DNA of 64,000 nucleotides from a virus: IMG/VR virus record IMGVR_UViG_3300009159_000049, positions 1 to 64,000 of that record, one strand, 5' to 3'. The notes beneath the pieces are model-generated. The model saw only the letters and a list, made by a program, of their open reading frames with translations, did no database searches and was not told the DNA's origin. This document shows, one piece after another, positions 17,313-24,972 of this stretch. How positions within the stretch are numbered: the first letter of the stretch is position 1; every line of letters begins with the position of its first letter. Both the position numbers and the translations under genes were made by a program.

Positions 17313-18095
17313 ATGGCATTTATGTTGAATCGAAATTTACCTTACTGGCAACAACAACAAGCTGTACAAGCTAACATGAAGGCTAACGAAGACGCATCTC
17401 GAGCTGCTTCAGACGCAAGGGAAGCAGTTACTCAATTGTCTGGAGCCATTAATAGGCAGCCTAGCGCTAACTCCACCAATCCTGGCATCGGAGCTATTGT
17501 CCCATACACTCCTCCTGTTTTTGATCCAAGGCTTGGTGGTCTTGCAGTAGAATCATGCCAAAAGAACGGCGGCTATTGCGGTGACACAGAAGGCATTGCT
17601 AGAGAGGCTATTGCTAAGGCCACTGTTGCCGACAGGCTGGCTTATGACAAATCAGTAGCCGATAAAATAGCTGCTAATTTTGAAAGGAACAAACCGCGCA
17701 ACCAAAAGCTTAAAGAAGCAGCAGACGCCGCCGCCGCTGCAGCGGCGGCTGAAGTACAGAAGGCTGCTGCTAATTCTTTACCTAACCTCATAGCAAACGC
17801 TGTTGCCACTGGTAAGTGCGACTCACCTAACTTAGTCAACACTGCTATCTTTCAATCTGCACAGTGTAGAAGCTACAGAGGTATTCAGACCGATAAAAAT
17901 AAAGCAGACATAATAGCCGTTAATAAAAAGGCAGCTGATGAAGCTTCAAAAAAGCTTGCTGACGCTTTAACTAATAAGAAGACCGCTGCAGAAAAAGTAA
18001 AGAAGCCACCAGCCAAGCTAAAGGCAAAGGAAAAGGCTAAGAAGGCTTTTGCTAAGGGCATAGCCAAGATTAAAAAGCAAAATAGAAGAAGGTAA
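17313..18095 (+). CDS. Basic-tail family protein 6 (variant tail)
   Basis: 260 residues, helical, Ala-rich (a run of eight alanines near 142-150). Cysteines in SCQKNGGYCG and ATGKCDSPNLV echo the cysteine patches of the 12325 and 14551 proteins. C-terminus KAFAKGIAKIKKQNRRR, a diverged form of the basic tail. Strong SD AAGGAG. Confidence 0.55.
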   Translation: MAFMLNRNLPYWQQQQAVQANMKANEDASRAASDAREAVTQLSGAINRQPSANSTNPGIGAIVPYTPPVFDPRLGGLAVESCQKNGGYCGDTEGIAREAIAKATVADRLAYDKSVADKIAANFERNKPRNQKLKEAADAAAAAAAAEVQKAAANSLPNLIANAVATGKCDSPNLVNTAIFQSAQCRSYRGIQTDKNKADIIAVNKKAADEASKKLADALTNKKTAAEKVKKPPAKLKAKEKAKKAFAKGIAKIKKQNRRR

Positions 18096-18143
18096 ATTAC
18101 TTTACTAAGTTTTAGGTGACTAGATAAAAGTAAGGAGGTTACT

Positions 18144-19052
18144 ATGGCAGGATGGCCTACGCCGACAACTGCGGCTGAGCAGAAGCAATATATGGAGTAC
18201 CAAGACCAAGCGCTTAGAGAAAGGAACTCGCGGCAGTGGGATCGTGATTTTGCTGCAAGATCTGCAGCAGCAGTTGCTTCTGACAATGAAAAGCTTAAGA
18301 GAGCAAACGACATTCCATACGGTAAGCACATGGCTGAGGTAGAGCAAGCTGATAGATTACGTCAGCAGGAGCGAAGCGCAGCAGAGTATAATGATGCTAT
18401 GATTAGAAATGGCGGTATTCCACCAGGACGCACATTCGGATTCGGAGGCGGCCCTACTCCAGCAGAAGCAGCAAGGATAGCTGCTCAAAAAAAGGAGTTT
18501 GATATGCTAACACAAAAGGCTGAAGCCGAGTACCGAGCTACTAGAGACAGAAACTACCAGAACGAGATGCCTCAGCTTATTGCAACATACTCAAAATCCT
18601 TGGCTCGTGCCACAACAGGTGGACTCGATTCGGAAGGCAATAATGCAATAAATCGTATAAACATGCTTGCTGTTGCTTACAAAGGTGCGGATAAGGACAA
18701 GTTTTTAGCCCCTGTTAGAGCGGCAGAAGGACTAGTAAGTAAGATTGTATCTGCCCAAAGCAACAAAACTGCTTCCAACTCAGATCAAATAGTTGCTTTT
18801 GGACTTAGACCTAGTACTGAATCGCAAATAATTAAAGCAGACGTACTTGCAAAGCTTAACTCTAAAGATAGCTCTTTGGACCGCAAAACAATAGAAGCAT
18901 ACGCCGCAGCAGGCGCTGCAGGTAAAGTTTTATCTAACATAGTTGATAAACAAAAGGCTTCAGTATCTAAAGTAACAAAACCTTTAGCTAATAATAAGAA
19001 AAAGTCTAAGGCTGCAAGACCTGGGGTATCCAAGCTTAAGAAGAATAGGTAG
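18144..19052 (+). CDS. Basic-tail family protein 7
   Basis: 302 residues; charged coiled-coil-like N-half (EQKQYMEYQDQALRERNSRQ) and helical C-half; ends KAARPGVSKLKKNR. Unlike its neighbours apart from the tail. It has the strongest SD of the cluster (AAGGAGG) and a 48-base gap upstream. Last member of the tail family; a dispersed palindrome follows the stop. Confidence 0.6.
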   Translation: MAGWPTPTTAAEQKQYMEYQDQALRERNSRQWDRDFAARSAAAVASDNEKLKRANDIPYGKHMAEVEQADRLRQQERSAAEYNDAMIRNGGIPPGRTFGFGGGPTPAEAARIAAQKKEFDMLTQKAEAEYRATRDRNYQNEMPQLIATYSKSLARATTGGLDSEGNNAINRINMLAVAYKGADKDKFLAPVRAAEGLVSKIVSAQSNKTASNSDQIVAFGLRPSTESQIIKADVLAKLNSKDSSLDRKTIEAYAAAGAAGKVLSNIVDKQKASVSKVTKPLANNKKKSKAARPGVSKLKKNR

Positions 19053-19055
19053 TAG

Positions 19056-19069
19056 TGGAGACGTCTCCA
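19056..19069. repeat. Dispersed palindrome site 4 (intergenic)
   Basis: TGGAGACGTCTCCA, between the last basic-tail gene and phoH. Confidence 0.9.
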
Positions 19070-19095
19070 ATGTTGGTAGTTCGGTGTAACCCATA

Positions 19096-19113
19096 ACCGG
19101 GTTAATACCCGGT
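19096..19113 (+). promoter_or_regulatory. Leader hairpin next to the PhoH ribosome site
   Basis: ACCGGGT-TAAT-ACCCGGT, a perfect 7-bp stem with a 4-base loop ending directly before the CGGAG ribosome site. There is no T-run, so it is not a terminator; translational control is possible. Confidence 0.45.
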
Positions 19114-19123
19114 CGGAGTAACA

Positions 19124-19774
19124 ATGGCCAAGTTGCCTAAGGATCTCAACCCCGTACTTTTACCCATTAACGAGGCACAAAAATTAGCAGAAAAGCTTTT
19201 TCCAAAAAAAGATATTCTGTTCCTAACAGGGCCTGCAGGGACAGGTAAGACACACCAAGCAGTAAAGATGGCCTTAACTTCTTTTTTAGGCGGTAAGGTC
19301 CGCCGTATGATACTTTCAAGACCTATGGTTGAGTGCGGTGAGAAGATGGGATTCTTGCCTGGCGACATAAATGACAAGCTAGCTCCTTGGGTTGCTCCTA
19401 TTGAGGACGTATTACGTAGAATCACCACTATCAATCCTAAAGAAGTTATGAAGTCTATGGAGATTATTCCTTTAGCAGTTATGAGAGGAAGAACTTTTGA
19501 TGACTGCGTTGCCATTCTCGATGAAGCTCAGAACTGCACGTGGGAGCAGCTCAAGCTATTCACTTCTAGGCTAGGTAAGAACGGCAAGCTAATCATTTGT
19601 GGTGATCCTGAGCAGAGCGATCTTAGAATAAGGAACTGCTTTGCTGAGTTCGCTTATGCTCTTGAAAATCTAGACTGTGTAGGTTATGTAGGTTTTGATG
19701 AGAGCATGATTGTGCGTCATCCTTCTCTTCAATCAATTATGACGGCTATTAGAAAAGCAGAGGCTAAGAGATGA
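19124..19774 (+). CDS. phoH: PhoH-like ATPase
   Basis: 216 residues, a normal single-domain length. Walker A GPAGTGKT at 36-43; RMILSRPMVECGEKMGFLPGD and DDCVAILDEAQNCTWEQLK (Walker B with the DEAQN signature) followed by KLIICGDPEQSD are diagnostic of the PhoH/SF1-like family common in phages. Exact role unclear; RNA helicase or ATPase activity is reported for relatives. Its stop overlaps the cupin start (ATGA). Confidence 0.9.
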   Translation: MAKLPKDLNPVLLPINEAQKLAEKLFPKKDILFLTGPAGTGKTHQAVKMALTSFLGGKVRRMILSRPMVECGEKMGFLPGDINDKLAPWVAPIEDVLRRITTINPKEVMKSMEIIPLAVMRGRTFDDCVAILDEAQNCTWEQLKLFTSRLGKNGKLIICGDPEQSDLRIRNCFAEFAYALENLDCVGYVGFDESMIVRHPSLQSIMTAIRKAEAKR

Positions 19775-20226
19775 AAGAGAATAGACTCAGCGGCCTAGTT
19801 GAACACATGACCTATGTTCCCAAGAGCTGGGGAAGCGAGGTCTGGATTGTAAACAACGAAGCCTACTGTGGAAAAATACTTAGAGTGAGTGCCTCTAAGT
19901 ACTGCAGCTTTCACTATCACAAGATTAAAGAAGAAACCCTTACCGTAGTTTCTGGTAAGGTGTTGATGCTTTACTCTGATCGACCTGAGGCTACTACTTT
20001 AGCTTCTGAAAGCTCTACTTCTGACGTGCCTGTACTTTCTAAGTTGTTACACCCAGGCCAGGCTTGGCACGTCATGCCTGGGCATATTCATCAGTTTTTT
20101 GCGTTAGAGGACTCTGTTATATTTGAGACTTCTACACAGCACTTTGATTACGACAGCTATCGCGTATCCACTGAACTTCAAAACCATTCAGTTATAAATA
20201 TTGCAGAGTGGTGGAAGGGCGCTTAA
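19771..20226 (+). CDS. Cupin-fold protein, sugar-phosphate isomerase-like
   Basis: 151 residues. WGSEVWIVNNEAYCGKILRV then FHYHKIKEETLTVVSGKVLM give the first cupin motif (two His and Glu), and GQAWHVMPGHIHQFFAL the second. The WGxE start resembles the C-terminal part of mannose-6-phosphate isomerases and related NDP-sugar enzymes. It overlaps PhoH by 4 bases and precedes a TupA-like gene, so a role in sugar supply or glycan assembly is plausible. Confidence 0.75.
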   Translation: MKENRLSGLVEHMTYVPKSWGSEVWIVNNEAYCGKILRVSASKYCSFHYHKIKEETLTVVSGKVLMLYSDRPEATTLASESSTSDVPVLSKLLHPGQAWHVMPGHIHQFFALEDSVIFETSTQHFDYDSYRVSTELQNHSVINIAEWWKGA

Positions 20227-20228
20227 CT

Positions 20229-20990
20229 ATGAGCATCGATAGAATGATAAAGCCAGACAACTGGTCTTCACTATTATTTTATGAAAAGATAAAGCTATAT
20301 GGAGAGCAGCTTACTTCTGAGCATGCAAAGTACGCAGACAAGCTTGTTGCAAAGGAGCTAGCGAAGGCTCAATGCCCAGAGCTTGAGATACCACGGGTAG
20401 TACGAGTGCTTTCTGATTACAAAGATCTTAAGCAGGAAGATATAAATCCAAATCATATTTTGAAGTCAACTCATGGTTCAAAGTGGAATAACGACTTTAG
20501 TCGCATGTCTATTTTAAGAATAATAAATAAAAAACTTACACACTGGAATCAGAAGTACAAGTCATACTCTATTGAGAAGCACTACTCATTCATAGAGCCT
20601 AGATTCTTTATAGAAGATAAGATTCAAGACCGCCTGCTTGATAAGACAGGCGACGCCATAGTATATATGATTAGATGTGTAAACGGAGAGCCTATTAGCA
20701 TAGGAGTTAAGCTAGGAAATAAGCAAAATAACTATAGCTTAAAGTGGGTTGAATCGCCTAACTTACCAAAGTATAGACTATCTATCTTTATTCAGAAGCC
20801 GCCTGATTTGGACAAGATGCTTGAGTTTGCAGCAAAGCTATCAGCTCCTTTTGAGTTTGTCCGTATTGATTTTTACCTATCGCCTGACAAGATCTACTTT
20901 AGCGAGTACACCTTTACTCCATCTGGTGGCTATATTTCATTTACAGGAAATGTTAATCTTGAAAAAGAGTTAGGGGACAAGTGGCTATAA
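20229..20990 (+). CDS. TupA-like ATP-grasp protein
   Basis: 253 residues from ATG 20229 (AAGGG upstream); the longer frame from 20208 starts within the cupin gene. HILKSTHGSKWN (about 75-86) and EFVRIDFYLSPDKIYFSEYTFTPSGG near the end match TupA-like ATP-grasp enzymes, linked to teichuronopeptide and other polysaccharide modification by ligating an amino acid or similar group. The 3' end runs antisense into the methyltransferase gene (38-base overlap). Confidence 0.75.
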   Translation: MSIDRMIKPDNWSSLLFYEKIKLYGEQLTSEHAKYADKLVAKELAKAQCPELEIPRVVRVLSDYKDLKQEDINPNHILKSTHGSKWNNDFSRMSILRIINKKLTHWNQKYKSYSIEKHYSFIEPRFFIEDKIQDRLLDKTGDAIVYMIRCVNGEPISIGVKLGNKQNNYSLKWVESPNLPKYRLSIFIQKPPDLDKMLEFAAKLSAPFEFVRIDFYLSPDKIYFSEYTFTPSGGYISFTGNVNLEKELGDKWL

Positions 20991-21705
20991 AGTAGATGAG
21001 CTTCCATTCAAATTTAAACCCTTCTTCTCCGTGTGGGCTCAGCCCAAGGTGCTCATTAACTATGTCGTACACGCTATCAGCTAGATCCATTCCAAACAGG
21101 TTAGTTATAAAGTCTTCTAGTTCAGACTTATTTTTGAAGTACCAGAAGTAAGAAGCAACTTCACTTCTTACATCAAATCCGGTTTTCCTAAATAGCTCTT
21201 CATCTGACTTATCAAAGAATAATCCTTTGTGACCTATGCTGTTGTACTTGTCTACTATGTTATTAAGCCAGTAGGCTTGTTTCGAATCTTTAATAACATC
21301 AGATACCACAAGCTTTCCACCTTGCTTAAGGATACGCATACACTCTTTGTACAGGATCTCACGATTCTCTACTGATATATGATGCAGCACTGCCATGATC
21401 ACAACTCTGTCAAATGACTTGTCTTCAAATGGAAGCTTCTTAAATTCAAAGTCTATGCTGGTAAAGTTCATTAGGCCGCTGTTGCCTAGATCTAAAGATT
21501 TACATCCCTCGAACAAGTCTAGCTTACTTAAGGCTTCACCTCGCTCATCATTCATTGTGTTAGGATACGTATTAATAGCGTACTGATACCTATTAATTCG
21601 TTTGATAAAGTATTCGTTATATTCCATAAAACAATCCACTAGTTTGTAGTTACTAAGCAAGTAGGCATAATAACAATAGTGTATTTTATTGGCTAGTAGT
21701 ATCAC
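20953..21705 (-). CDS. Class I SAM-dependent methyltransferase
   Basis: 250 residues if the GTG at 21705 is used; an ATG at 21627 gives 224 and neither has a strong SD. SLDLGNSGLMNFTSIDFEFKKLPFEDKSFDRVVIMAVLHHI is the Methyltransf_11-type core (motif I is short, DLGNSG), with ILKQGGKLVVSDV as the post-core strand. Only minus-strand gene in this part; its last 12 codons are read from DNA that also codes the TupA-like protein. Probably a glycan or small-molecule methyltransferase. Confidence 0.7.
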   Translation of the reverse strand: MILLANKIHYCYYAYLLSNYKLVDCFMEYNEYFIKRINRYQYAINTYPNTMNDERGEALSKLDLFEGCKSLDLGNSGLMNFTSIDFEFKKLPFEDKSFDRVVIMAVLHHISVENREILYKECMRILKQGGKLVVSDVIKDSKQAYWLNNIVDKYNSIGHKGLFFDKSDEELFRKTGFDVRSEVASYFWYFKNKSELEDFITNLFGMDLADSVYDIVNEHLGLSPHGEEGFKFEWKLIYFIATCPLTLFQD

Positions 21706-21713
21706 CCTTGTTA

Positions 21714-21742
21714 TTGACTTAGGACTACCGTTAAGCTTAAAT
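21714..21742 (+). promoter_or_regulatory. Candidate sigma70-type promoter
   Basis: TTGACT, 17-base spacer, TTAAAT, in the divergent gap before the 2OG oxygenase gene. The -35 is good, the -10 weaker. Confidence 0.45.
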
Positions 21743-21769
21743 AGCGGGGTCTAACGAAAAGGAGATACG

Positions 21770-22333
21770 ATGCAATCTATGTGGCAGCTGTGGCACAACT
21801 ATGCTTCACCAGAAAAGTGTAACAACATAATCACTCAAGCGCTTACTATTACTCCAGTAGAGGCTACTACGTACGGCCAAGTGCCTGACCTTAGAACGTC
21901 TAAAGTAAGATGGCTAGACAGGAACGCTGCAGACTGGCAGTGGCTTTACACAGACATAGACAACGTATGCAAAAGAGCCAATACTTCTTTTGGATTTGAC
22001 CTCAACTTTTTCTATGAGGTTCAGTTTACAGAGTACCAAGCTGAAAACAAAGGACACTATGGATGGCACGAAGACATAGTGTGGCTACCTAGGAACGGTC
22101 AAAACACTCAAAGAAAGCTGTCATTTGTGCTACAGTTGTCAGACCCAGCAGACTATGAAGGTGGAGACTTTGAGTTTCAACTAAACACTTCTCAACCTCC
22201 TAAGCCAGAGCACATGCGCGCTAGGGGTAACACTTTAGTGTTTCCTTCATTTCTAAAACATAGGGTTACTCCAGTTACTAAAGGCACTAGATACAGCTTG
22301 GTTACTTGGTACGAAGGTCCGCCTTTTAGGTAG
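21770..22333 (+). CDS. 2-oxoglutarate/Fe(II)-dependent oxygenase
   Basis: 187 residues. Iron ligands His100 and Asp102 in HYGWHEDIVW, distal His164 in FLKHRVTPVTKGTRYSL, and Arg174 for 2-oxoglutarate: the full HxD...H...R set of PKHD/prolyl-4-hydroxylase-like dioxygenases. These hydroxylate protein, sugar or base substrates; phages carry many, and target cannot be read here. Strong SD AAGGAG and its own candidate promoter. Confidence 0.85.
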   Translation: MQSMWQLWHNYASPEKCNNIITQALTITPVEATTYGQVPDLRTSKVRWLDRNAADWQWLYTDIDNVCKRANTSFGFDLNFFYEVQFTEYQAENKGHYGWHEDIVWLPRNGQNTQRKLSFVLQLSDPADYEGGDFEFQLNTSQPPKPEHMRARGNTLVFPSFLKHRVTPVTKGTRYSLVTWYEGPPFR

Positions 22334-22362
22334 TAACAACAGACTATAAGGAGACTCAAGTA

Positions 22363-22953
22363 ATGCCGTATCATAATGACACTAAAAACTTAGCTGACAA
22401 AGTAGTACACAGGTATAGGATTATTAACTTACCTAGCGATCACTATTTTAACGAAGAGATGCCTTCAATAAACAGGCTGTTTGGATTAAAAGATTTACTT
22501 GATTACTATAGAGTAACTAGAGGATGGAAGATTGTAGAGGTAGGAAGCTACGCTGGAGCTTCTGCAGAGCTAATGGCTCAGTACGCTGGGGTTGTTGTAT
22601 GTTGTGACATTTGGGAGGAGTATATTAGCCCTAGTATGGCTCCTGTAATATACAAAGAATTTTTAGATACAAAGTCTAGAAACCACAACATAATTGAACA
22701 TAAAGTTAAGTCTGAGGTTTTAGCAAAAGAGTTTGGTAAAGAAACTATTGATATGGTCTACATTGATGCAGACCACTCATATGACAGTGTTAAAGCTGAC
22801 ATACAAGCTTGGTCTGACAAAGTAAAGGTTGGAGGCTTAATAGCAGGCCATGACTATTGCATGCCTGACGTAGGCAGAGCAGTAGACGAAATATTTAAAA
22901 AAGAAAACATAAGGTACTTTAAAGACAGTTCGTGGGCTTTTGTAAAGAAGTAG
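22363..22953 (+). CDS. Methyltransf_24-type SAM methyltransferase
   Basis: 196 residues. KIVEVGSYAGASAELMA is motif I; MVYIDADHSYDSVKADIQAW followed by VGGLIAGHDY is characteristic of class I methyltransferases of the Methyltransf_24 group, often found with glycosyltransferases. Probably continues the carbohydrate-modification theme. SD AAGGAG; the first cassette promoter starts 8 bases after its stop. Confidence 0.8.
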   Translation: MPYHNDTKNLADKVVHRYRIINLPSDHYFNEEMPSINRLFGLKDLLDYYRVTRGWKIVEVGSYAGASAELMAQYAGVVVCCDIWEEYISPSMAPVIYKEFLDTKSRNHNIIEHKVKSEVLAKEFGKETIDMVYIDADHSYDSVKADIQAWSDKVKVGGLIAGHDYCMPDVGRAVDEIFKKENIRYFKDSSWAFVKK

Positions 22954-22960
22954 ACGACCC

Positions 22961-22988
22961 TTAATCCATAGCGTCTTTGCGTCATAAT
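22961..22988 (+). promoter_or_regulatory. Cassette promoter P1
   Basis: TTAATC, 16-base spacer, CATAAT with the shared GCGTCATAAT context. The same layout and spacing recur at 24025 and 24710. Confidence 0.65.
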
Positions 22989-23023
22989 TACATGGATTCT
23001 ACATCTAACAAAGGAGTGCTACG

Positions 23024-23188
23024 ATGAGGATTTTAATTTTGGTATTGGTGTTGTCAGCTGCTGGATGCAGATGTGCGCCTAAGGTTTCTCATTCGGTTGA
23101 GAGTACCTACAGTACCACGGCATGCCCGTGGGACGACAAGATCATAGATAAGGTACACTTATCTGTGACAGTTCGAAGGAGCTGGTAA
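23024..23188 (+). CDS. Small lipoprotein (possible outer-membrane spanin)
   Basis: 54 residues, below usual ORF cut-offs. MRILILVLVLSAAGCRC is a lipoprotein signal peptide with lipobox-like SAAGC, so Cys15 would be lipidated. The mature part is only about 40 residues with two more Cys. Such tiny phage lipoproteins are often o-spanins that bridge to an inner-membrane partner in lysis of Gram-negative hosts, but no embedded or adjacent i-spanin is seen. It has its own promoter (P1), SD (AAAGGAG) and terminator. Confidence 0.6.
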   Translation: MRILILVLVLSAAGCRCAPKVSHSVESTYSTTACPWDDKIIDKVHLSVTVRRSW

Positions 23189-23192
23189 ACCT

Positions 23193-23223
23193 AGGCCGGA
23201 GCATTATGCTCTGGCCTTTTTTT
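23193..23223 (+). terminator. Rho-independent terminator
   Basis: AGGCCGGAGC/GCTCTGGCCT stem with a 5-base loop and seven T. Followed by AGCTATCAG, which recurs after the next two terminators. Confidence 0.9.
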
Positions 23224-23244
23224 AGCTATCAGGAGGATACTCTT

Positions 23245-24018
23245 ATGAAGGGCACATTCACAGCTAGAGACGTAAGAGGCTCTAGCACCAAGGGAGCTAA
23301 GTATGTAAAGGAGTATAGGACATGGCAGAGAATAAACGCCAAGTGCTACAATCCTAACCACCATAGGTATGCTAACTACGGAGGCAGGGGTATTGGAGTA
23401 GGAGACTTGTATAGGTATAGCTTTCTAAACTTTCTTAACGAGGTTGGAGTGTGCCCAGAGCCCAAGACTGAATACAGCATAGAAAGAATAGACAATAACG
23501 AAGGGTATGTATGCGGCAACATGGAGTGGATAAAGATTCCACTTCAAGCTCTTAACAAGACCAGCAATCATATGGTTGAACACAACGGCGTGCAGCTTCC
23601 ATTGTCTGTGGTTTGCAAGGACTTGAATATAAACTACGACACAGCAGCTACTAGGCTTGCCAGAGGGTTTTCCTTAGAGGACGCCCTAAACCCAGAGCTT
23701 TTAGAGCACAAGTCTAGAGATTTAGTATATTTAGGAAAGCCGATGAAGCTTGGTGCTCTGGTAAAGCTACTAGGTTTAAACTATGACAGAGCCGTGTTTC
23801 TTTACAATCAAGGATACAGCGGAGATGAGATAGCCCTAAACCCAGTATCTTATATGGTACGTACTCATAAGACCTATGAGTACAACGGCAAGGACATGAC
23901 TGTGACGGATTGGGCTAAGTACCTTGGAATAAGCCGTACAACCGTAGTTACCAAACTTAACAAGGGTTACTCCATAGGGTTTATATGCGATACCTATCTA
24001 AATAAGCCTATAGACTAG
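23245..24018 (+). CDS. HNH homing endonuclease (NYGGRGI type)
   Basis: 257 residues from ATG 23245 (SD CAGGAGG); the longer frame begins inside the terminator. YANYGGRGIGV and SIERIDNNEGYVCGNMEW form the HNH-type catalytic region of phage free-standing homing endonucleases. The C-half carries helix-turn-helix-like repeats (LPLSVVCKDLNINYDTAATRL; MTVTDWAKYLGISRTTVVTKL) that would read the target. It lies between a terminator and promoter P2, splitting two expression cassettes, as expected for a mobile gene. Confidence 0.85.
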   Translation: MKGTFTARDVRGSSTKGAKYVKEYRTWQRINAKCYNPNHHRYANYGGRGIGVGDLYRYSFLNFLNEVGVCPEPKTEYSIERIDNNEGYVCGNMEWIKIPLQALNKTSNHMVEHNGVQLPLSVVCKDLNINYDTAATRLARGFSLEDALNPELLEHKSRDLVYLGKPMKLGALVKLLGLNYDRAVFLYNQGYSGDEIALNPVSYMVRTHKTYEYNGKDMTVTDWAKYLGISRTTVVTKLNKGYSIGFICDTYLNKPID

Positions 24019-24023
24019 CAGGG

Positions 24024-24094
24024 CTTAATTCAGGCCAAAACTGCGTCATAATGAGTTGAATACAATAGTGTTCAGGAGCTCAGTAAGAGTTCTT
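24024..24094 (+). repeat. Promoter P2 with duplicated leader, copy A
   Basis: 71 bases nearly identical to 24709-24779. Contains TTAATT (24025), 16-base spacer, CATAAT (24047) and a 39-base downstream block in which only one base differs or none. The block can fold into two stems (TGAATAC/GTGTTCA and AGGAGCTC/GAGTTCTT). Confidence 0.85.
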
Positions 24095-24148
24095 GCACTG
24101 TTGTAATTAACTGGCTGTGGTGGCCATCTCATTAAAGGAGAAATAACC

Positions 24149-24643
24149 ATGAATACTAATAAGGTTTTTTGGGCTGTGATTTCTGTGGTCTCTGTATGCT
24201 CAATTCTAGTTTTTGGTAAGGTATACACAGATAGGAAGGCATCGGCAGCTGCTTCAGAAATGGCTTTAAGGTTGCTTGAGGAGCCTGAGGCTACTCCTGC
24301 AGTAGAGCCTGAGGTGGCGATTGAAGTGGCTCCGCAGGAGTCGGCTTACGATGCCGTGAAGAAGGCGTATGTAGTGGCGTACATCGATAGTTTTAAGGCT
24401 AGCTTTTTCGACAAGACTCATCGTCTTCCGTCGGATGAGTTAGCCGCAGAGCTAGCTAATGATAGTTTTGATGAGACTGTACTTTACCACTTTGGTAAAG
24501 ATGCAGCTAAGGCATTCTCATCCACTAGCCCACAGTGGGCTAAGCTGGCGGTGATGCCACCGGATCTACAGCTGTCGCTTAAGGCTATAAACGCCTCAGC
24601 TACAATCAAGTACGCAAAAGCTGGAAAAGTTTTTGCAAACTAG
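24149..24643 (+). CDS. Membrane-anchored small protein
   Basis: 164 residues. Residues 7-24 (FWAVISVVSVCSILVFGK) are a signal-anchor. A Pro/Glu/Val-rich linker (about 45-65) leads to a soluble helical domain rich in Ala and Lys. Probably faces the periplasm. Not recognised. It forms its own unit: promoter P2, leader, SD AAAGGAG and terminator, which suggests independent, perhaps early, expression. Confidence 0.6.
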   Translation: MNTNKVFWAVISVVSVCSILVFGKVYTDRKASAAASEMALRLLEEPEATPAVEPEVAIEVAPQESAYDAVKKAYVVAYIDSFKASFFDKTHRLPSDELAAELANDSFDETVLYHFGKDAAKAFSSTSPQWAKLAVMPPDLQLSLKAINASATIKYAKAGKVFAN

Positions 24644-24651
24644 ATCTAACC

Positions 24652-24692
24652 AAAGCACCTTCAGCCCTTAGGGGTTTGAAGGTGCTTTTTTT
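24652..24692 (+). terminator. Rho-independent terminator
   Basis: AAAGCACCTTCA / TGAAGGTGCTTT stem, 13-base loop and a seven-T run. Confidence 0.9.
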
Positions 24693-24708
24693 AGCTATTA
24701 GACACCCC

Positions 24709-24779
24709 CTTAATTCAGGCCATAAACGTGTCATAATGAATTGAATACAATAGTGTTCAGGAGCTCAGTAAGAGTTCTT
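24709..24779 (+). repeat. Promoter P3 with duplicated leader, copy B
   Basis: Second copy of 24024-24094. TTAATT at 24710, 16-base spacer, CATAAT at 24732, then the same structured leader block. Confidence 0.85.
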
Positions 24780-24806
24780 AATTTTATATCTAACTTGGAG
24801 ATTATG

Positions 24807-24917
24807 ATGAAGAATTATACGGTAGATGAGATTGTGTTTTTGTTTCTACCATTTTCGCTTATAGCGTTTCTAGCTGTGCTTATGATAACTCAGACCTGGG
24901 TAATGCTAGTGAAATAA
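24807..24917 (+). CDS. Single-membrane-span peptide
   Basis: 36 residues from ATG 24807 (the ATG at 24804 is too close to GGAG). KNYTVDEIVFLFLPFSLI leads into a hydrophobic segment through about residue 33, ending in one Lys. It has its own promoter P3, conserved leader and terminator, which supports a real gene despite its size. Small hydrophobic phage peptides often inhibit host membrane functions or assist lysis; role unknown. Confidence 0.55.
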   Translation: MKNYTVDEIVFLFLPFSLIAFLAVLMITQTWVMLVK

Positions 24918-24919
24918 AC

Positions 24920-24960
24920 AAAACACCTCCAGTTCTTAGGAACATGGAGGTGTTTTTTTT
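24920..24960. terminator. Bidirectional terminator
   Basis: AAACACCTCCA-GTTC-TTAG-GAAC-A-TGGAGGTGTTT followed by eight T on +; on - the same stem is followed by TTTTG. It serves both the 24807 peptide and the ribonucleotide reductase on the other strand. Confidence 0.85.
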
Positions 24961-24972
24961 AGCTATCAGACA

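Noticed and set aside
18120-18347. ORFs at 17885-18347 on the minus strand
   Set aside because: Hydrophobic-looking because they are antisense of Ala/Lys-rich genes; no SD or context.
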